52,354 nucleotides of DNA from Actinomycetota bacterium. GTDB lineage: Bacteria; Actinomycetota; Acidimicrobiia; Acidimicrobiales; Ilumatobacteraceae. The stretch lies in contig WLDE01000005.1 of the NCBI GenBank assembly GCA_009704985.1, positions 1 through 52,354 on the forward strand, given 5' to 3'. Under the pieces are notes generated by a model. That model did not search any database and was not told the origin of the DNA. It saw nothing but the letters and a program-made list of their open reading frames with translations. This document shows positions 1-8,710 of this stretch, one piece after another; the first letter of the stretch is position 1, and every line of letters begins with the position of its first letter. Made by a program: the position numbers and the translations under genes.

Positions 1-3
1 CGA

Positions 4-35
4 ACAGGGCAGGAACCCGGAGGTTCCTGCCCTGT
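4..35. terminator. Perfect 14-bp hairpin at the left edge
   Basis: Bases 4-17 and 22-35 are perfect inverted copies around the tetraloop CGGA. No T-tract follows. The gene it would terminate lies left of the window, so the terminator role is inferred from structure. Bases 36-263, to the right of it, hold no ORF I can support. Confidence 0.6.
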
Positions 36-263
36 CACGACTGGTACGAGACCGATCTCCCACATCGCGCCGACGGGACCAGCTTCGGCAGGGAGATCAG
101 CGGAGATTGGCGTGGATTCGCCAGGCGGTCCAGCCTGAAGGCCTAGCGGCCAACCACCTCCAGAGTCCCACGACAACAATCACTGTTCAGTTGGACCACC
201 TCCTCTCTCTGGTGATCCGAATTCAACCACAGCCGGCGTCGTTGGTGGCACACGAATTCGCGA

Positions 264-509
264 CGGTCGCCTCGAAATAGGCCCGACCCCCCCGAGGTGA
301 GCGGCGCCTACAGGTCGATGGCCTTGGGGCCGACGGCGCCGATCGCCTCGAAATAGGCCCGACCCCCCGAGGCGGGCGGCGCCTACAGGTCGATGGCCTT
401 GGGACCGACGGCGCCGATCGCCTCGAAGTGTGCCCGACCCCCCGAGGCGGGCGGCGCCTACAGGTCGATCGCCTTGGGGCCGACGGCGCCGATCGCCTCG
501 AAGTAGGCC
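264..509. repeat. 75-bp tandem repeat, three copies plus a partial, covering a gene 3' end
   Basis: Copies begin at about 264, 340, 415 and 490, spaced 76, 75 and 75 bp; the fourth is the partial inside the gene. Each full unit carries, on the minus strand, the last ~15 codons of the gene at 458-910 (ending PKAIDL), its TAG stop, and ~27 bp of GC-rich 3' flank. Differences are few and include a silent Ala codon change. The tail has therefore been duplicated downstream of the real stop, giving repeated stops at 458, 383 and 308. Confidence 0.9.
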
Positions 510-910
510 AGGTGGGCGTCGACGACGTGCACCACGTCGACGTCGTCGAGGATCACGATGCCGGCCTGCTCGGCCTCTGCGAGCAGGTAGGCGGTGAGGT
601 CGTTCTCGCCGACGATGACCAGCGTGTCGATGTCCTGGCGGCGGTCGACCACGTTGGTCGGCTGCAGGCCCTTGGCGTGGAGCCACCGCATGTGGAGGGT
701 GAGCAGCTGCTCGAGCTCGGACGGCGTGAGCCGCGCCTGGGTCTCGGGCGGCAGGTACTCGGCCACGAACTCGACGACCTCGTCGATCAGGTACACCGAC
801 CGGGGCGCCACCGCGTCGAGACGGCGGGCCTCGCGGCCGATGACCACGGCGGCGATGACGAACGTCGACAGCGCCGCGGCGACCAGGAACACCCACGTGA
901 TCGGTTCCAC
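458..910 (-). CDS. Small membrane-anchored protein of unknown function
   Basis: A 150-residue protein starting at GTG 910. Residues ~4-25 form one hydrophobic N-terminal helix ending in basic residues (GREARR), so it is probably anchored with the soluble part in the cytoplasm. The rest is acidic and mixed alpha/beta, with a conserved-looking DEVVEFVAEYLPP stretch and a hydrophobic strand (DTLVIVGEND). I recognise no family. Reading upstream of GTG 910 enters low-complexity Arg/Ser-rich translation, which is why the shorter start was chosen. Its last 15 codons plus stop are repeated three times downstream. Confidence 0.7.
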   Translation of the reverse strand: MEPITWVFLVAAALSTFVIAAVVIGREARRLDAVAPRSVYLIDEVVEFVAEYLPPETQARLTPSELEQLLTLHMRWLHAKGLQPTNVVDRRQDIDTLVIVGENDLTAYLLAEAEQAGIVILDDVDVVHVVDAHLAYFEAIGAVGPKAIDL

Positions 911-951
911 GCCCGGAACGCTACCGGCGGGGCGGCGCCCGGGAACGGCGA

Positions 952-1015
952 ACGCCCCGGAACGGTGGACGCCCCGGAACGGCGAACGGCCCGGGCGAGG
1001 TGCCCGGGCCGTTCG
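952..1015. terminator. Short repeats and a 14-bp hairpin behind the acyl-CoA dehydrogenase
   Basis: Bases 983-996 and 1002-1015 pair perfectly around GAGGT (arm CGAACGGCCCGGGC). The hairpin lies 40 bp past the stop of the minus-strand gene that ends at 1056, as expected for a terminator, although no T-run follows. Next to it, 952-983 hold two imperfect ~18-bp units sharing CGCCCCGGAACGG. Confidence 0.65.
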
Positions 1016-1055
1016 TCCGATCGCATCGCAGCGGCGCCCGGTGGGCGCCGGCGGA

Positions 1056-2171
1056 TCAGATGCCGATGCGCTGCGCGAGGAGCTCGCGGTGGTAGGTCGG
1101 GTCGCCGAAGAGCAGCTCGCTCGACTTCGCACGCTTGAAGTACAGGTGCGCCGGGTGCTCCCAGGTGAAGCCGATGCCACCGTGGATCTGGATGTTCTCG
1201 GCCGTGGCGTGGAAGTACGCCTCCGAGCAGTAGGCCTTCGCGAGCGAGGCCACCGACGGCAGCTCGTCGTTCAGCTCGGCCGCGCACCACATGCCGTAGT
1301 ACGCCGCGCTCTTGGCCGACTCGACCTCGAGCAGCATGTCGGCGCACTTGTGCTTGATCGCCTGGAACGAACCGATCGGGCGGCCGAACTGCACGCGGAC
1401 CTTCGCGTAGTCGACGGCCATCTCGAGCACCTTCTGGGCGCCACCGACCTGCTCGGCGGCGAGGCCGACGGCGGCGAGGTCGAGCACGCGGCTGAGGATG
1501 CTCCAGCCCTCGCCCTCGGCACCGATGAGGGTGGCGGGGGTGTTCGAGAACTCGAGCTTGGCCTGCTTGCGGGTCTGGTCCATGGTGGACAGCGCGGTGC
1601 GGGTGAGGCCGGCGGCGCCACCGTCGACGGCGAACAGGCTCACGCCCTTGTCGGTGCGGCCGGCGACGATGATCAGGTTCGCCGTGTGGCCGTCGAGCAC
1701 GAAGCTCTTCGTGCCGCTCAGCGTGTAGCCGTCGCCCGAGGCGGTGGCCTGCAACGTGATGCCGCTCTCGTCCCACTTGCCCGAGGGCTCGGTGTAGGCG
1801 AGGGTCGCGATCGTCTCGCCGCTCGCGATGCCGGGCAGGTGGGCGGCCTTGGCGGCCTCGTCACCGCTGTGGATCAGCGTGTTGGCGGCGAGCACGACGG
1901 TGGAGAAGAACGGGGCGCACAGCAGGGCGCGGCCCTGCTCCTCGAGGACGATGCCGAGCTCGACGTAGCCGTAGCCCGAACCGCCGTACTCCTCGGGGAC
2001 GATGAGGCCCTGCAGGCCCAGCTGCTCACCCATCTGCGACCACACGGCCGGGTCGAAGCCGGTCTCGGTCTCCATCTGCTCGCGCACGGCGGTCTCGGGG
2101 CTCTTGGCCTCGAGGAACTGGCGCACGGTCTTGCGCAGCTCTTCCTGTTCTTCGGTGAAGGCAAAGTTCAT
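1056..2171 (-). CDS. Acyl-CoA dehydrogenase family protein
   Basis: A 371-residue flavoprotein of the acyl-CoA dehydrogenase family, expected to take part in alpha,beta-desaturation of a CoA thioester in fatty acid, steroid or branched-chain breakdown. Visible blocks are the N-terminal helical part (FTEEQEELRKTVRQF), the middle FAD-domain motif LAYTEPSGKWDE, and the C-terminal IQIHGGIGFTWEHPAHLYFKRA. I do not see the usual catalytic Glu of the Y-E-G type near the end, so it may be the non-catalytic partner of a heteromeric FadE complex, as known for some actinobacterial steroid FadEs (inference). It starts at ATG 2171; CAGACT-N6-ATG upstream suggests a leaderless mRNA. It is divergent from the toxin-antitoxin pair. 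Confidence 0.9.
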   Translation of the reverse strand: MNFAFTEEQEELRKTVRQFLEAKSPETAVREQMETETGFDPAVWSQMGEQLGLQGLIVPEEYGGSGYGYVELGIVLEEQGRALLCAPFFSTVVLAANTLIHSGDEAAKAAHLPGIASGETIATLAYTEPSGKWDESGITLQATASGDGYTLSGTKSFVLDGHTANLIIVAGRTDKGVSLFAVDGGAAGLTRTALSTMDQTRKQAKLEFSNTPATLIGAEGEGWSILSRVLDLAAVGLAAEQVGGAQKVLEMAVDYAKVRVQFGRPIGSFQAIKHKCADMLLEVESAKSAAYYGMWCAAELNDELPSVASLAKAYCSEAYFHATAENIQIHGGIGFTWEHPAHLYFKRAKSSELLFGDPTYHRELLAQRIGI

Positions 2172-2215
2172 GCGGCGAGTCTGACCCCACCGGCCCGCAG
2201 CGCGGAAATCGACTG

Positions 2216-2233
2216 GTGTACACTCGCGTACAC
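2216..2233. promoter_or_regulatory. Toxin-antitoxin autoregulatory operator and -10 box
   Basis: GTGTAC at 2216-2221 and GTACAC at 2228-2233 are perfect inverted repeats six bases apart, directly in front of the antitoxin ATG at 2234. TACACT at 2219-2224 fits a -10 box for a leaderless transcript. Dyads overlapping the promoter are the usual site where antitoxin-toxin complexes repress themselves. Confidence 0.6.
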
Positions 2234-2524
2234 ATGCCGATCGGGATCCGAGAGCTCCGCGCCGACCTGGCCGCCCACGTGCGACGTGCCGCGGGCGGCG
2301 AACCGACGGTCGTCTCCGTCGCCGGCCGGCCCGCAGCCGCGCTCGTGCCGCTGTCGGCGATGCGCGACGGCGGCGACGGCGGCGGGGAGACCCACCTGGC
2401 GTCACTGGTGGCGTCCGGCGCGCTCGTGCCGCCCCGGCGATCCGACGGGCGCGTGCCCGACCGCGTGGTGGCGGTGTGGGGCAACGTGCGCCTCGACCGG
2501 CTGCTCCGCGAGGTGCGGGGCTAG
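2234..2524 (+). CDS. Type II antitoxin, Phd/YefM (VapB-like)
   Basis: A 96-residue protein starting MPIGIRELRADLAAHV, the prevent-host-death N-terminus that forms the DNA-binding half of Phd/YefM antitoxins, followed by a typical VSVAGRPAAALVPL strand. The Arg/Asp-rich C-terminus should wrap the toxin. ATG 2234 was preferred to the in-frame GTG at 2216 because the family begins there and the intervening DNA is the operator. The PIN toxin starts 10 bp after its stop, so the two are co-transcribed. Confidence 0.88.
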   Translation: MPIGIRELRADLAAHVRRAAGGEPTVVSVAGRPAAALVPLSAMRDGGDGGGETHLASLVASGALVPPRRSDGRVPDRVVAVWGNVRLDRLLREVRG

Positions 2525-2534
2525 GGGTGCGCAC

Positions 2535-2939
2535 GTGACCGTCTACCTCGACGCGAGCGCGCTCGTGGCCGCCCACCTCGACCAGCCGATCCGCACGGTC
2601 GTGCTCGACGCGCTGCGCGACGACCCCACGTGGTGCTCCAGCGGACTGACGCTCATGGAGTCGCTCGCGCTCATCGACCGGGTGGTCGACGAGCCCGTGC
2701 TGCGGGCCGACCTCGAGGACCTCGTGCGGCTCACGTGGGACCGGGTGGCCGTGGTGCCGGTCGACCAGCGCTGCCTCGACCGCGCCGCGGCGCTGATGCG
2801 CGAGCAGCCGCTCCGGCTGAGCGACGCCCTCCACCTGGCCGCCGCCGACCGCCTGCCCCGACCGGTGCGGTTCGTCACCTTCGACCCCGGCCAGATCCCG
2901 GTCGCACTCGCCCTCGGCTACGACGTCGTCTCCAGCTGA
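2535..2939 (+). CDS. PIN-domain ribonuclease toxin, VapC-like
   Basis: A 134-residue PIN domain, the expected length. The acidic metal-binding set is visible: Asp in YLDASALV at the N-terminus, Glu in TLMESL (~res 37), Asp in RLSDALHLAAADRL (~res 96) and Asp in VTFDPGQ (~res 114). By family knowledge it is a Mg-dependent endoribonuclease cutting tRNA or rRNA and held inactive by the upstream antitoxin. It starts at GTG 2535 (VTVYLDAS), preceded by a GGGG stretch. The gene looks intact. Confidence 0.9.
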   Translation: MTVYLDASALVAAHLDQPIRTVVLDALRDDPTWCSSGLTLMESLALIDRVVDEPVLRADLEDLVRLTWDRVAVVPVDQRCLDRAAALMREQPLRLSDALHLAAADRLPRPVRFVTFDPGQIPVALALGYDVVSS

Positions 2940-2965
2940 CCCTCACCCGGTGCAAGACTCGACGC

Positions 2966-3580
2966 ATGACCACGCTGCACTGGGCCGACGGACGCATCGA
3001 GATCCACCGGGTGGTCGTCGGACCGTACGCCAACAACGTCTTCGTCCTCCGGTGCCGCCACACCGGCGAGTCCGTGCTGATCGACGCCGCCAACGAACAC
3101 GAGCGGCTGCTCGAGCTGTGCCAGCGGCTCGACGTGCGGCGCGTGCTCGAGACCCACGGCCACTGGGACCACATCGGTGCCGTCACCCAGATGCGCGAGG
3201 CCGGCTACGAGGTCGCCGTCACGAGCCAGGACGCCCCGATGCTGAAGGACGTCGGGTACGACGTCTTCCTCGACGACGCCGAGGTGATCGAGGTCGGCAA
3301 GGTGCGCCTCCACGCGATCCACAACCCCGGCCACACGCCCGGCTCGATCTCGTTCCTGGTGGAGGGATCGCCGGTGCTGTTCAGCGGCGACACGCTCTTC
3401 CCGGGCGGGCCGGGCGCCACGAAGTTCGAGGGCGGCGACTTCGCCACGATCATCGACTCGATCGACACCAGGCTGTTCACCCTGCCCGCGAACACGGTGG
3501 TGATGCCCGGCCACGGTGTCGACACCACCATCGGCACCGAGCGTCCCCACCTCGCCGAGTGGGTCGCGCGGGGCTGGTGA
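2966..3580 (+). CDS. MBL-fold metallo-hydrolase (glyoxalase II-like)
   Basis: A 204-residue metallo-beta-lactamase-fold hydrolase. Metal-binding motif THGHWDHIG (~res 59), a second His in HNPGHTPGS (~res 117), Asp in FSGDTLFPGGPG and a C-terminal PGHG are all present, giving a complete two-metal site. Probably a cytosolic thioester or lactone hydrolase; substrate unknown. ATG 2966 follows AAGACT-N6, a weak leaderless signal. Its TGA overlaps the GTG start of the next gene, so the two are translationally coupled. Confidence 0.85.
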   Translation: MTTLHWADGRIEIHRVVVGPYANNVFVLRCRHTGESVLIDAANEHERLLELCQRLDVRRVLETHGHWDHIGAVTQMREAGYEVAVTSQDAPMLKDVGYDVFLDDAEVIEVGKVRLHAIHNPGHTPGSISFLVEGSPVLFSGDTLFPGGPGATKFEGGDFATIIDSIDTRLFTLPANTVVMPGHGVDTTIGTERPHLAEWVARGW

Positions 3581-4728
3581 CCGCGCTCACCGGGTCGGAC
3601 CGATCCTCGCCCGACCGTGAGCGGGCGCCACGACCGGTCACCGTCGCCGATCTGGTCGACGCGCGCTCCCCCGGCTTCGACCTCCTCCGGCTCGTGCTCG
3701 CCGGGCTGGTGCTGGTGAGCCACTCGTGGCCGCTCGGCGGGTTCGGGGCCGAACCCGGTTCACCGCTCGCACCCGACCGGCTCACCCTCGGCGGGTTCGC
3801 GGTGGCCGGCTTCTTCGCGATGAGCGGCCTGCTCGTCGGGCGCTCCGCCGCCCGGCGACCGTTCGGCTCCTTCGTCCGGGCACGGGCGGTCCGCATCGTG
3901 CCGGGCTACGCCGTCGCGGTCGTCGCGAGCGCCGTTCCGGTCGCGCTGCTCGCGTGGATCCACGAGCACGGTGGGCTGGGTGGCTTCTTCACGCTCGGCA
4001 CCGACGGACCCGTCGCCTACGTCGGCCGCGCCCTGCTGTTCCCCACCGAGATGTTCCACAACGTGCGCGGGGTGTTCGCCACGTCGACGCCGTTCGGCAC
4101 CGCCACCGGCGAGGGCATGGTGAACGGCTCGCTGTGGACCCTGCCCTACGAGGTCCGCTGCTACCTCGTGGTCGGCCTCCTCGCGTTCGCCGTGCACCGA
4201 TGGGGCGAGCGCCGCTCGGTCCTCGTCGCGTGGGCGGCGACCGGCGCGCTCGCGGTCGCGTACCGGGCTGACGCCGAGCTCACCGGGTTCGTCGTCGGCC
4301 CGCTCGCCGACGAGACGCTCGTGATGCTGCTGTTCGTCTTCCTGAGCGGCACCCTCGCCGGCGCCTTCGGCGACCGCATCCGGCTCCTCGGCCCACTGCC
4401 GGTGGTGGCGCTCATCGTCGCCCTCGTGGCCGGACGCACCTCGCTGTTCCTCAGCGAGCACGTCGGCGGCGCGGCGCTCGCGCTGCTGCTCCCGCCCCTC
4501 GCCCTGCTGCTGGCCCCGTTGGGCGCCCGGCTGGCCGGCGTCGACCTGTCGTACGGCGTCTACCTGTACGCCTGGCCCGTGCAGCAGCTGCTCGCGATGT
4601 ACGGGGTGACGTCGAGCGCGACCGTGTTCGTGCTGCTCTCCGCGGCGATCACGGCCGTCGTCGCGACGGCGAGCTGGTTCGGCGTCGAACGTCCCCTCAT
4701 GCACCGATGGAAGCGAGCCACCCCGTGA
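3577..4728 (+). CDS. Membrane acyltransferase, acyltransferase 3 family
   Basis: A 383-residue polytopic membrane protein. The N-terminus (FDLLRLVLAGLVLVSHSW) carries the R...H motif of acyltransferase 3 (OafA-like) proteins, followed by FFAMSGLLVGRSA, SLWTLPYEVRCYL and about ten hydrophobic segments; the C-terminal LSYGVYLYAWPVQQL block is also typical. Members move acyl groups onto cell-surface glycans or lipids; the acceptor here is unknown. It starts at GTG 3577 inside the stop of the MBL gene, and its own stop overlaps the next start, so three genes form one operon. Confidence 0.88.
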   Translation: MTALTGSDRSSPDRERAPRPVTVADLVDARSPGFDLLRLVLAGLVLVSHSWPLGGFGAEPGSPLAPDRLTLGGFAVAGFFAMSGLLVGRSAARRPFGSFVRARAVRIVPGYAVAVVASAVPVALLAWIHEHGGLGGFFTLGTDGPVAYVGRALLFPTEMFHNVRGVFATSTPFGTATGEGMVNGSLWTLPYEVRCYLVVGLLAFAVHRWGERRSVLVAWAATGALAVAYRADAELTGFVVGPLADETLVMLLFVFLSGTLAGAFGDRIRLLGPLPVVALIVALVAGRTSLFLSEHVGGAALALLLPPLALLLAPLGARLAGVDLSYGVYLYAWPVQQLLAMYGVTSSATVFVLLSAAITAVVATASWFGVERPLMHRWKRATP

Positions 4729-5108
4729 ACGAACCCCTCCGCTACGACCAGCGACCCGACGACACCACCCCGGTGCACACCGCCGACCTTCCCGACACGC
4801 CGACGCGCGACCGCAACATCGTGGCGGGCGCCTGGATCGAGGCACCGACGGAGTTGCTCACGCTCGGCGACGACCTGCCCGACCGACCGGTCGCCACGTA
4901 CAAGCGGCGCATCGGTGACTGGCTGCTGTGGCGGGCCGGCCCGGCCAGCGGGGGCGACGCCCGCTACTGGGCGTGCCGCGCCGACGACCTCTCGACGCAG
5001 TCGGTGTTCCGCCTGTTCCCGGACAACAGCGGTGACGGGCTCGGCCCCGGCGGCCGCCACCACACGCGCTTTCGCAGCTGGAAGGAAGACCTGCTCGGCC
5101 GCGAGTGA
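4725..5108 (+). CDS. Conserved hypothetical protein, Trp/Arg-rich
   Basis: A 127-residue soluble protein with no signal peptide or membrane segment and no family I recognise. The C-terminal half is rich in Trp, Arg and Asp (IGDWLLWRAGP, ARYWACRADD, RSWKEDLLGRE). GTG 4725 overlaps the TGA of the acyltransferase, as at the preceding junction; an in-frame ATG at 4707 would add six residues. Operon position ties it to the acyltransferase, but nothing in the sequence gives a role. Confidence 0.65.
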   Translation: MNEPLRYDQRPDDTTPVHTADLPDTPTRDRNIVAGAWIEAPTELLTLGDDLPDRPVATYKRRIGDWLLWRAGPASGGDARYWACRADDLSTQSVFRLFPDNSGDGLGPGGRHHTRFRSWKEDLLGRE

Positions 5109-5197
5109 GGTCGGGCCACTCGCTCCCGGTCGCGCACCGACCCGGTGTGCGGGAAACGGCACGACCAGAACGCGCTCGCCGGGCACCCGGCGGCGTG

Positions 5198-5227
5198 GTT
5201 GACAGCGCGCGGGGCGGGTTGGTCAAC
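5198..5227. promoter_or_regulatory. Promoter region with widely spaced dyad before the desaturase
   Basis: GTTGAC at 5198-5203 and GTCAAC at 5222-5227 are inverted copies 18 bp apart, just upstream of the desaturase GTG at 5236. TTGACA at 5199-5204 is a perfect -35 hexamer, but no clear -10 follows. The dyad may be an operator. Confidence 0.35.
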
Positions 5228-5235
5228 TGGACCTC

Positions 5236-6174
5236 GTGCACACGATGGTCCCGAGCCGGCTGCCGCAGGCCCACGCGACCGAGCTCGTACGCGAGGACGG
5301 TCGAGCCGTCACGGCGTTCCGGGACGAGCTGCGCCGCATCCCGTCGTGGCGCAACGCCTGGTCGGTGGTGTTCCTCTACGTGCAGACCGGCGCCGTCGTG
5401 TGGCTCGGGGTCCGTTGGGCACCGTGGAGCACGATTCCCGCCTTCGTGCTGATGGGTCGCGCCCACGCCCAGTTCGCCTCGCTGATGCACGAGGCGGCGC
5501 ACCGGCTGCTGTTCTCGAACCGCCGCGCGAACGATCTCGTGGGCCGCTGGTTCCTCGGCTTTCCGCAGTACACCTCCACCGATGCCTACCGGCGGGTGCA
5601 CATGGCGCACCACCGGCAGGAGTTCGGACCGGACGAACCGGACCTCCCGCTCTACCGCGGCTATCCCATCGGGCGTGACAGCCTCCGGCGCAAGCTGGTC
5701 CGCGATGCCACCGGCCGCACCGGACTCAAGCTGATGCGCGGCACCGTCCTGGCGTGGCGCGCTCCCGATCCGAGGGTGCGCCACACGGCGTACCGCATCT
5801 ACGCGGTGCAGGCCGTGATGATCGGCGCGTCGATCGCGAGCGGCCACTGGTGGGTGTACCCGGTGCTGTGGCTCGCCCCCTACCTCACCGTGTGGCGGGT
5901 GATCAACCGGCTGCGCTCGATCGCCGAGCACGGCGGCATGCAGATGTCGTCCGACCGGCGCGAGACCACCCACTCGGTGGCGCAGTCGATCCCGGCCCGG
6001 TCGTTCCTCGTGCCGTTCCACATCGGCTGGCACCTCGCCCACCACGTCGACTCGGGCGTGCCGTTCCGCAACCTGCCGCGCTACCACCGGGCGCTGCAGG
6101 AGGCCGGCTACGTCGACGCGACGATCGAGTACCCGTCGTACCGGGCGATCTGGAAGGCGCTCGCCGCAGGCTGA
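5236..6174 (+). CDS. Membrane fatty acid desaturase family protein
   Basis: A 312-residue integral-membrane di-iron protein. The three histidine clusters of the family are present: HEAAH (~res 77), HMAHH (~res 118) and HLAHH (~res 268), separated by hydrophobic segments. By family it inserts a double bond or hydroxyl into an acyl chain or carotenoid/sphingolipid-like substrate using O2. It starts at GTG 5236; ATG 5245 is an alternative. It follows the acyltransferase operon after a 127-bp gap with its own -35-like element. Confidence 0.88.
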   Translation: MHTMVPSRLPQAHATELVREDGRAVTAFRDELRRIPSWRNAWSVVFLYVQTGAVVWLGVRWAPWSTIPAFVLMGRAHAQFASLMHEAAHRLLFSNRRANDLVGRWFLGFPQYTSTDAYRRVHMAHHRQEFGPDEPDLPLYRGYPIGRDSLRRKLVRDATGRTGLKLMRGTVLAWRAPDPRVRHTAYRIYAVQAVMIGASIASGHWWVYPVLWLAPYLTVWRVINRLRSIAEHGGMQMSSDRRETTHSVAQSIPARSFLVPFHIGWHLAHHVDSGVPFRNLPRYHRALQEAGYVDATIEYPSYRAIWKALAAG

Positions 6175-6184
6175 ACGGACGGCA

Positions 6185-6259
6185 GGACCTGCAGGACCTG
6201 CCGGACCTGCCGGATCGTCCGGATCAGCCGGACCGGTCCGGATCAGCCGGACCGGTCCG
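6185..6259. repeat. Palindromic minisatellite between convergent genes
   Basis: Three 9-bp GGACCTG-type units (6185-6211) are followed by two exact 19-bp units (6222-6240 and 6241-6259), each containing the 12-bp palindrome CGGACCGGTCCG. The array begins 11 bp after the desaturase stop and may act as a bidirectional terminator. The rest of 6175-6456 holds only the small ORF below. Confidence 0.75.
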
Positions 6260-6395
6260 CTCGGGCGATCGCCGGTCGGTCGAGCAGCTCGAGCACGTGG
6301 GCCGGCGACTCGCCACCCTCGCGCCGGGCGGCGGCGACACCGAGATCGACGTCGTCGCGCCAGCCCACGACCAGGTCACCGTCGAAGTCGATCAC
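6243..6395 (-). pseudogene. Possible 50-residue ORF or gene remnant
   Basis: From GTG 6395 this minus-strand frame reads VIDFDGDLVVGWRDDVDLGV and continues to a TGA within the minisatellite. The composition is protein-like (buried strand, Asp-rich turn, amphipathic ELLDRP helix), and the frame stays open upstream to the end of the SnoaL-like gene. The G-V-I-D-F stretch recalls the Mg-binding strand of aminoglycoside-phosphotransferase-like kinases, but the following residues do not confirm it. It could be a decayed gene tail or chance. Confidence 0.25.
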
Positions 6396-6456
6396 CCCGT
6401 GTACGGCGTCGCGACACGAGCGCCGTCGGCCGTGGTGTACGAGTCGACACGGCGGC

Positions 6457-6849
6457 TCACGCGAGCGCCTCGGCCAGCTTCGCCACCTGCGCGGAGTCGA
6501 GGTACTCGTCGAGCCGCACGATGAGGCCGTCCTCCACGCGCACGATCACGCACGCGTCGAGCGTCCACGTGCCGCCGTTCGGCAGGTCGGCGCGCAGCAC
6601 GTGCTGCTGCACGAAGCCGTCGGGCAGCGCCTCCAGGCGCACCACGTCGTAGGTGCGGGTGAGGAGCGTGCGCGCCATCCAGCCGAGCACGCGCAGGTTC
6701 TCGTCGACCGTCTGCTCCAGCCCGTCGTTGTTGTGCCAGATGCGTGCGTCGGGGTGGTAGCAGGCGCGCACCGCGTCGACGTCGCCGCGTTCGATCGCGC
6801 CGACGAACCGCCGGGCGAGCTCGATCATGTCCGTGTGGGTGTCACTCAT
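6457..6849 (-). CDS. SnoaL-like (NTF2-fold) protein
   Basis: A 130-residue single-domain protein of the NTF2/SnoaL-like fold: ARRFVGAIERGDVDAVRACY, then PDARIWHNNDG, and the C-terminal strand pair VIVRVEDGLIVRLDEYLDSAQV. Members include isomerases, cyclases, limonene epoxide hydrolases and non-catalytic binding proteins, so the reaction cannot be assigned. It starts at ATG 6849 with GAGAGGA at good Shine-Dalgarno distance. It converges on the desaturase. Confidence 0.85.
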   Translation of the reverse strand: MSDTHTDMIELARRFVGAIERGDVDAVRACYHPDARIWHNNDGLEQTVDENLRVLGWMARTLLTRTYDVVRLEALPDGFVQQHVLRADLPNGGTWTLDACVIVRVEDGLIVRLDEYLDSAQVAKLAEALA

Positions 6850-7018
6850 CGGTCGGTCCTCTCGTGTGTCGGGTGCCTGCCGCGGCGCCGCTTCAGCGGC
6901 GTCGCGGACGTCGCGTGGTCGCGATCATCGTCCGGTGTTCAGCCCGCGGCCGAGTCCACGGGCCATCTGCGCCTCGAGGCCCTTCGGCTCGCGGGCGTCG
7001 TTCGTCTCCATCTCCTCG

Positions 7019-7096
7019 CGGGTCGACGTACACCCGGGACGCGCCGGCGGCCAGGAGGGCGCGGACGAACGCCTCGCCGATCCCGCGGTTGCCGAA
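7019..7096 (-). pseudogene. N-terminal fragment of a short-chain dehydrogenase
   Basis: The minus strand encodes GNRGIGEAFVRALLAAGASR followed by VYV, the glycine-rich NAD(P)-binding start of a classical SDR. The preceding codons, where the first beta strand should be, are replaced by the 13-bp repeat array at 7097-7161, and nothing SDR-like follows downstream. It is a remnant about 26 codons long with no catalytic Ser-Tyr-Lys. Confidence 0.6.
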
Positions 7097-7161
7097 CCCG
7101 ACACCTGAACCCGACGCCCGGACCCGACGCCCGGACCCGACGCCCGGACCCGACGCCCGGA
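7097..7161. repeat. 13-bp tandem repeat, five copies
   Basis: Unit CCCGACGCCCGGA at 7110, 7123, 7136 and 7149, preceded by a degenerate copy at 7097. The array abuts the breakpoint of the SDR fragment. A separate 10-bp GCGGAGGGAC array (three copies) follows at 7201-7230. Confidence 0.9.
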
Positions 7162-7264
7162 CACGGTCCCGTGCGGCACCGGCCGGTGCGGTGTCGGGCC
7201 GCGGAGGGACGCGGAGGGACGCGGAGGGACGCGATGGACGCGACGTCGGACACCGGACGCGAAC

Positions 7265-7296
7265 TCGTTCGGTACCGAACGATCCTGGGGTACCGT
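7265..7296 (+). promoter_or_regulatory. 18-bp perfect palindrome over the decarboxylase promoter
   Basis: Bases 7265-7282 (TCGTTCGGTACCGAACGA) are a perfect palindrome, typical of a TetR-family operator. TTCGGT (7268-7273) and TACCGT (7291-7296) are 17 bp apart, and six bases separate the latter from ATG 7303, fitting -35/-10 of a leaderless transcript. The palindrome covers the -35, so a bound repressor would block it. No TetR gene is adjacent. Confidence 0.6.
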
Positions 7297-7302
7297 CGCG
7301 CG

Positions 7303-8685
<1,383 letters not shown>

Positions 8686-8690
8686 CGCGC

Positions 8691-8710
8691 GAAACCCGGG
8701 CCGAGGTTTC
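8691..8710. terminator. Small hairpin between decarboxylase and suf operon
   Basis: GAAACC (8691-8696) and GGTTTC (8705-8710) pair around an eight-base GC-rich loop a few bases after the decarboxylase stop. It is short, and its right arm overlaps the first bases of the suf operator, so it is only a candidate. Confidence 0.35.

Larger units (their letters stand above)
6850..7302. other. Non-coding stretch with gene debris, minisatellites and an operator
   Basis: No intact gene fits these 453 bp. The stretch contains an SDR N-terminal fragment (7019-7096), an unrecognised 28-codon frame (6925-7011, minus, from ATG 7011), a 13-bp x5 repeat, a 10-bp x3 repeat (7201-7230), and the promoter and palindrome of the PLP decarboxylase. 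Confidence 0.7.
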
